Shown: in pieces, positions 14,995 to 17,576 of the stretch
How the letters are laid out: each line of letters opens with the position of its first letter
How positions within the stretch are numbered: position 1 is the first letter of the stretch
Source: Candidatus Nealsoniibacteriota bacterium
Lineage (GTDB): Bacteria > Patescibacteriota > Minisyncoccia > Minisyncoccales > PWPS01
Assembly: GCA_003557065.1 (NCBI GenBank)
Contig: PWPS01000044.1
Location: 1 to 17,576 of the forward strand
Reading direction: 5' to 3'
Length of the DNA stretch: 17,576 bases
Notes under the pieces: generated by a model
Database searches by the model: none
Seen by the model: only the letters and a program-made list of their open reading frames with translations
What the model was told of the DNA's origin: nothing
Program-made: the position numbers and the translations under genes

Positions 14995-15351
14995 TTACAC
15001 CTCGATAATCTCAATGTCATCTTCAATATTCTTGATGTCTGCTGTTTCTAATACATCTTTAACTTGACGTTCAATAATATTTAAGTACATTAATTCCCTT
15101 CCAAATTCTAATCCAGTCTCATCCATCTTTGCTGTAGTACCAATGGTAACATAACCTTTTTCATTAAAGACTATGCCTTTAGAACTAGCCGCATCATGTG
15201 AGTTACTTGTGATGCTGAATACTAGCTCTTTTGTTTCTGGGTCACGGTAGCTTAATGCTGAAGGCACTAATGCTTGGACTATTTTAAACTCTTGTGGAGT
15301 TATAATAGTTTTAATAACTACTGCGTCCCCGACTCTCGTTAACTTTGCCAT
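14995..15351 (-). CDS. Small conserved-type protein upstream of the Ubl gene, function unknown
   Basis: A 118-aa protein beginning MAKLTRVGDAVVIKTIITPQ. An upstream extension from 15468 is rejected because AAAGGAGGAGAT sits 6 nt before the ATG at 15351 and the upstream segment is a large hairpin. The layout is a short beta-rich start (VVIKTIITPQEFKIVQALVP), a central strand pair (ELVFSITSN, GIVFNEKGYVTIGTT) and a C-terminal helix RELMYLNIIERQVKDVLETA with an acidic end (IEDDIEIIEV). No catalytic residues stand out. From memory, similar small proteins accompany short Ubl genes in Bacillota mobile elements, so it may be a dedicated partner or substrate of the cassette; this is inference. Confidence 0.7.
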   Translation of the reverse strand: MAKLTRVGDAVVIKTIITPQEFKIVQALVPSALSYRDPETKELVFSITSNSHDAASSKGIVFNEKGYVTIGTTAKMDETGLEFGRELMYLNIIERQVKDVLETADIKNIEDDIEIIEV

Positions 15352-15380
15352 TCTATCTCCTCCTTTTGGTATGGCCATAC

Positions 15381-15442
15381 AGTTGTGCACTGCTTGCAAG
15401 ATAGTATAAGGTACTATACTACCTTGTAAGCAATGCATAACT
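15381..15442. repeat. Large near-perfect hairpin (28-bp stem, 6-nt loop)
   Basis: The arms at 15381-15408 and 15415-15442 surround the loop AGGTAC. Of 28 positions, 24 are Watson-Crick, two are G-T on one strand and two are A-C, so the structure has equal quality on either strand. The arms carry the motifs CACTGCTTGCAAG and CTTGTAAGCAATGCA. It ends about 30 nt upstream of the start of the gene at 15351. It is the longest hairpin in the window and could be an origin or terminus element, a phage regulatory RNA, or a decayed mobile inverted repeat. Confidence 0.75.
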
Positions 15443-15456
15443 AGAAACAAACAAAC

Positions 15457-15483
15457 CTTGTTATACATTACTTGTTATACATT
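15457..15483. repeat. Tandem direct repeat, 13 bp, period 14
   Basis: CTTGTTATACATT occurs at 15457-15469 and again at 15471-15483, separated by one A. On the minus strand each copy reads AATGTATAACAAG. Fourteen base pairs is close to 1.3 helical turns. The core TATAACAAG also occurs once at about 9984-9992, just inside the second RT-flanking leader. It could be an iteron-like or repressor-binding site; TATAAC could also serve as a -10 box. Confidence 0.6.
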
Positions 15484-15595
15484 CTTCGTATGCTTTCCTG
15501 TAAAGGTATATATATATAAACAGAGTATCTGATGTGAAATTAGTAGTATAGGAGTTGTTGTAGGGGTTGTTTGTTTTTCTGTGCTAAGCACAAGG
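15484..15595. promoter_or_regulatory. AT-rich intergenic control segment, possible origin or promoter
   Basis: This non-coding part follows the membrane-protein gene. It contains an alternating AT tract (GGTATATATATATAAAC, about 15506-15522), pyrimidine/purine-biased stretches and a short palindrome TGTGCTAAGCACA at about 15580-15592. No convincing -35/-10 pair is seen. Together with the tandem repeat and the 60-nt hairpin next to it, it makes a compact non-coding block of about 240 nt in an otherwise closely packed region. Origin or operator function is inference. Confidence 0.35.
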
Positions 15596-15985
15596 TTATT
15601 TAGTAAGTAAGTTATATAACTTTCTTTCTTTAGTTTTTGCGCTGCTGTTTTCATTTAGTATCTTTCCTATGCGGGTATATAATTTAAAGTTAGGGGTAGC
15701 GTAATCTGCACAAACACCTACTCTAAATAGTAAGGAATTTTCCTTTAATTGGAATTCAAAAACATTATTTGTTTTCTTATGTATTACAATTAAAGTTTTT
15801 AAAGATTCTTCCCATCTGCTAGGTACATCTGATAGCTTTAATAAGTATCGAAGACTCTTTAAGTTATCTTCGGTTAAGTTTCCGTTTACAGCTTTTTTAT
15901 AGAACACTGCTTTAATAAATATCAACATTAAGATAAACGCCATCGTTAACAGTATAATGTATTGTATTAATGTTGTTGTAGCCAT
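15596..15985 (-). CDS. Small single-pass membrane protein, function unknown
   Basis: A 129-aa protein. Residues 6-28 (LIQYIILLTMAFILMLIFIK) form one clear transmembrane helix, followed by a positively charged flank (KAVFYKK), which predicts a short N-terminus outside and the rest in the cytoplasm. The soluble part (about 90 residues) is mixed helix/strand and lysine-rich (LKSLRYLLKLSDVPSRWEES). No catalytic motif and no lipobox are visible. It overlaps the HTH gene by 19 nt, with AAGGAAGGTGAG as ribosome binding site. In phages such proteins may be membrane anchors for replication, holin-like or superinfection-exclusion factors; nothing here distinguishes these. Confidence 0.7.
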   Translation of the reverse strand: MATTTLIQYIILLTMAFILMLIFIKAVFYKKAVNGNLTEDNLKSLRYLLKLSDVPSRWEESLKTLIVIHKKTNNVFEFQLKENSLLFRVGVCADYATPNFKLYTRIGKILNENSSAKTKERKLYNLLTK

Positions 15986-16272
15986 TCGCTCACCTTCCTT
16001 ATGTGGTCATTGTGTACTGCATTGAATTGTTTACGTTCTATGTACCCGTATGCTGGGGGTGTGATACCTATTAAGCGGGCCATTTGTTTCTGAGTTCTGC
16101 GACCTCTGACAGTTAGTAAGTTTGTCTTTAATATCTGTTCTCTATAATCTAAAGGCTCTTCTGTTTTTGTAGGGCCTGCTTCTTTTGTTTGAGATAACAG
16201 CTCTTGGATTAATTCTATCTTACCATCTATTTTAGCTCGTTCTAATTCTAACGCTCTTAATTTATCCTTCAT
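15967..16272 (-). CDS. Small Xre-type helix-turn-helix DNA-binding protein
   Basis: A 101-aa protein. Residues 1-30 (KLRALELERAKIDGKIELIQ) form a helix suited to dimerisation. Residues about 56-97 (RGRRTQKQMARLIGITPPAY, GYIERKQFNAVHNDHIRKVS) match an Xre/Cro helix-turn-helix, with QKQMARLIGITPPAYGYIER as the helix-turn-helix core. Such proteins bind operator DNA as dimers. The start at 16272 is chosen over 16293 because AAAGGAGG lies 6 nt before it. The nearby tandem repeat and palindromes at 15457-15592 are possible operators. There is no cleavage or peptidase domain, so this is a simple regulator rather than a CI-like repressor. Confidence 0.78.
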   Translation of the reverse strand: MKDKLRALELERAKIDGKIELIQELLSQTKEAGPTKTEEPLDYREQILKTNLLTVRGRRTQKQMARLIGITPPAYGYIERKQFNAVHNDHIRKVSEWLQQH

Positions 16273-16296
16273 AGTAGCCTCCTTTCTGCTCATCTA

Positions 16297-16400
16297 ACGG
16301 TGCAACCGACGAAGCCCGTCAGCGGCAGCGGCGGGCGCAGCCGACAGTGCTTTGTTAAATCGTGGTGAAACAACCGAAGGGGTTGGGTCCCCGAGGGGAG
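16297..16400. other. GC-rich intergenic island with consecutive small hairpins
   Basis: About 105 nt between two genes, visibly much richer in G+C than its surroundings (for example CAGCGGCAGCGGCGGGCGCA). It holds hairpins CGGT/ACCG (16298-16308), GACG/CGTC (16308-16320), CAACC/GGTTG (16371-16385) and CCCC/GGGG (16389-16398). On the minus strand the CAACC hairpin is followed by TTTC, so it could be a weak terminator after the gene ending at 16405. The contrast in composition suggests an acquired or strongly selected segment, such as an RNA or a protein-binding region. No reading frame is evident. Confidence 0.5.
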
Positions 16401-16404
16401 TGGG

Positions 16405-17100
16405 TTACTCAATAGCCTCAATGAATGGGTCGGTGGTGCCCGTCAGGGCGTCGAAATATTCTAAATTTCCGTAACTTTCTACATCTATTATATCGTATTG
16501 ATTTATCTTTGTAAAGGCATAGGAACTGAACGGTGTGAACTCTGGTTCGATATTGCCTTGTGCTAACTCGTGATAGTCTAGACAATAGTCTATGTTGTTA
16601 TCTAAATACCATTGGAGTTGATGGTAAACAATGGTTAGTTCTAAAGTATTGTTGTAGTCTACATCTAACTGGTAGTTAGGGGCAAAGGTTTTAATAAAAC
16701 GCAACACCTCGGGTGTTAGTTCTAAAGGTTTGTTTAGTTCTAATAGGGTGTTGTTTGTTTTGTTTTGTTGTTTTGTTTTGTATTCCTTAACAACCTCTTT
16801 ATATTCTTTGTACACAGGGTGCTGAAACCAGTTGTCTTGGCAATTGATATCATAAGTCTGTTGATTGTATTTGACAATAATTTTTTTCTTTTTATTCTTC
16901 TTGTTCTTAAAGACAAGGCTTGATATTGTTCTTATGTTGTGGGGATATAACTTCTCAAGATAAAAAACAATGGTGCTACACTTCCAAGTTATGTAGTTAG
17001 AACCTGCTTTAGGTCCTTCGGGGTGGTCGGTGTTAATCAGCCAGTGCTTTTTTAATTCTTTGTGCTTGGTTAGTTTAGTCTCTGTTATTATACCTTTCAT
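16405..17100 (-). CDS. Hypothetical protein, early region
   Basis: A 231-aa protein, not recognised. The start at 17100 is chosen because AAGGAGG lies 5 nt upstream; an ATG at 17127 has no such site. The N-terminal 90 residues contain aromatic-rich strands (SNYITWKCSTIVFYLEKLYP) and a strongly basic patch FKNKKNKKKKIIVKY that could contact nucleic acid. A lysine/glutamine-rich linker (YKEVVKEYKTKQQNKTNN) separates it from a C-terminal acidic and aromatic region with YHQLQWYLDNNIDYCLDYHE. No catalytic motif is seen. It lies between the SSB-like gene with its terminator and the HTH gene, so it belongs to the early module. Confidence 0.7.
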   Translation of the reverse strand: MKGIITETKLTKHKELKKHWLINTDHPEGPKAGSNYITWKCSTIVFYLEKLYPHNIRTISSLVFKNKKNKKKKIIVKYNQQTYDINCQDNWFQHPVYKEYKEVVKEYKTKQQNKTNNTLLELNKPLELTPEVLRFIKTFAPNYQLDVDYNNTLELTIVYHQLQWYLDNNIDYCLDYHELAQGNIEPEFTPFSSYAFTKINQYDIIDVESYGNLEYFDALTGTTDPFIEAIE

Positions 17101-17127
17101 AGGTACCTCCTTACTTAATAACGACAT

Positions 17128-17154
17128 AAAAAAAAGGTAGATTTTACTCTACCT
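17128..17154 (-). terminator. Rho-independent terminator overlapping the end of the SSB-like gene
   Basis: AGGTAGA/TCTACCT (17135-17141/17148-17154), a perfect 7-bp stem with a 6-nt loop. On the minus strand it is followed by an unbroken run of T (8 in all, counting the last stem base). The stop codon of the SSB-like gene lies in the loop. It would reduce read-through into the next gene, which starts 28 nt after the T run with no clear promoter between, so read-through must be partial. Confidence 0.8.
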
Positions 17155-17572
17155 CTTCAGGGTCTGCGTCTTCAACGATGTCATCGTGGTCAACTGGGTT
17201 GCTAAGAAAACGAATGTTTTGAGTCTTGAACTCTTCGTTGTATGATACTTCTAGTACTATCTCAGCTTTGGTTTTCTTTGCGTAGTCAAGTACATCGTAG
17301 ATGTCTGACTCTTTGCCTAGCAAACCAACTTGTTTACCAACAGAACTAATAAAGTATTCAATTGCACGGGTGTTTTGTTCTCCGTTCTTAGTAGTAGCAA
17401 AGATTGTGTGTTTTAATACTCTGTCTTTGAAGTTCTTGCTAGTGACTAAGAAGTTTATTTGTAAGTATCCTCCTTTGTCGTTTTCTACCTCAGTATAGTC
17501 TGTTACCTTAGTTGTAATGACTCCCTTAATAGAGTCTTGGGGTGTTGCTTTAATTGCTTCGAATAATTTCAT
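17144..17572 (-). CDS. Putative single-stranded DNA-binding protein (SSB-like, acidic tail)
   Basis: A 142-aa protein starting MKLFEAIKATPQDSIKGVIT. The core alternates predicted strands (GVITTKVTDYTEV, YLQINFLVTS, VLKHTIFATT, AEIVLEVSYNE, NIRFLSN) in the manner of an OB fold. The tail from about 128 is acidic (DHDDIVEDADPEEVE), as in many SSBs where the tail recruits partners. Length and shape resemble phage ssDNA-binding proteins, but no diagnostic motif is present. A single dedicated terminator suggests it is expressed strongly from a promoter outside the window. The ribosome binding site lies beyond the window edge. The DUF669-like protein in the replication operon would then be a second ssDNA-binding candidate. 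Confidence 0.5.
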   Translation of the reverse strand: MKLFEAIKATPQDSIKGVITTKVTDYTEVENDKGGYLQINFLVTSKNFKDRVLKHTIFATTKNGEQNTRAIEYFISSVGKQVGLLGKESDIYDVLDYAKKTKAEIVLEVSYNEEFKTQNIRFLSNPVDHDDIVEDADPEEVE

Positions 17573-17576
17573 ATTA

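Noticed and set aside
15352..15468. 39-residue N-terminal extension of the gene starting at 15351
   Set aside because: It would cover the large hairpin and tandem repeat, and the strong ribosome binding site lies directly before the ATG at 15351.
15457..15483. CRISPR-like array
   Set aside because: Only two 13-bp units with a 1-nt gap; there is no spacer structure and no cas genes.
15500..15535. Promoter TTTCAC-17-TATATA upstream of the small gene at 15351
   Set aside because: The -35 match is poor and the -10 lies in an AT-alternating tract where TATATA is expected by composition.

Overview
The window is a 17.6 kb, AT-rich stretch (roughly two thirds A+T by eye) in which every supported gene reads on the minus strand. 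Genes are packed with 4-50 nt overlaps and nearly all have a strong AAGGAGG-type ribosome binding site. Together with a complete phage-type replication set, this points to the early/replication region of a tailed phage (or phage-like plasmid) of a low-GC Bacillota host. No structural, lysis or integration genes are present, and the host cannot be named from the sequence.

Layout in transcription order (high to low coordinates). (1) 17572-15596: an SSB-like protein with an acidic tail and an overlapping terminator, an unrecognised 231-aa protein, a GC-rich hairpin-filled spacer, a small Xre-type HTH protein and a one-pass membrane protein. (2) 15595-15352: a non-coding stretch with a 14-bp tandem repeat, an AT-rich tract and a 60-nt near-perfect hairpin; it is a candidate origin or control region. 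(3) 15351-11520: a ubiquitin-like conjugation cassette. It holds a small conserved-looking protein, a 75-aa beta-grasp-like ubiquitin-like protein (Ubl), a 507-aa coiled-coil protein with an E2-like C-terminal motif around Cys419, a JAB/JAMM metallopeptidase with an intact HxHx7SxxD motif, and a ThiF/E1-like adenylyltransferase. The gene set recalls PRTRC-type cassettes. Attenuator-like hairpins lie between the Ubl and the E2-like gene. (4) 11519-9706: a reverse transcriptase (YADD) with a structured non-coding segment on each side. (5) 9705-1: the replication/recombination operon. It holds two unrecognised small proteins, a SNF2-type helicase, a RecA-like AAA ATPase, a coiled-coil protein, a DUF669-like putative SSB, a primase (zinc finger plus TOPRIM) fused to an MCM-like AAA+ helicase, a family A DNA polymerase, a RuvC-like resolvase and the start of a YqaJ-type exonuclease.

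The most unusual feature is the reverse transcriptase locus. The 5' leader of the RT gene (about 270 nt) and the 5' leader of the following replication operon (about 290 nt) each begin with the same promoter architecture (TTGAAa/c, 17 nt, GATAACATC). They share several short blocks in the same order (CAGATGGA, AGACCTAA, GTGTAAT, GTACA..TTAA, AGACCGGA), although the segments between the blocks differ. This suggests two paralogous structured RNAs flanking a retron-/group II-like RT that has neither the classical retron NAxxH/VTG motifs nor intron or DGR hallmarks. Together with the adjacent Ubl cassette, this is the best candidate here for an undescribed system. The function proposed for it is inference only.
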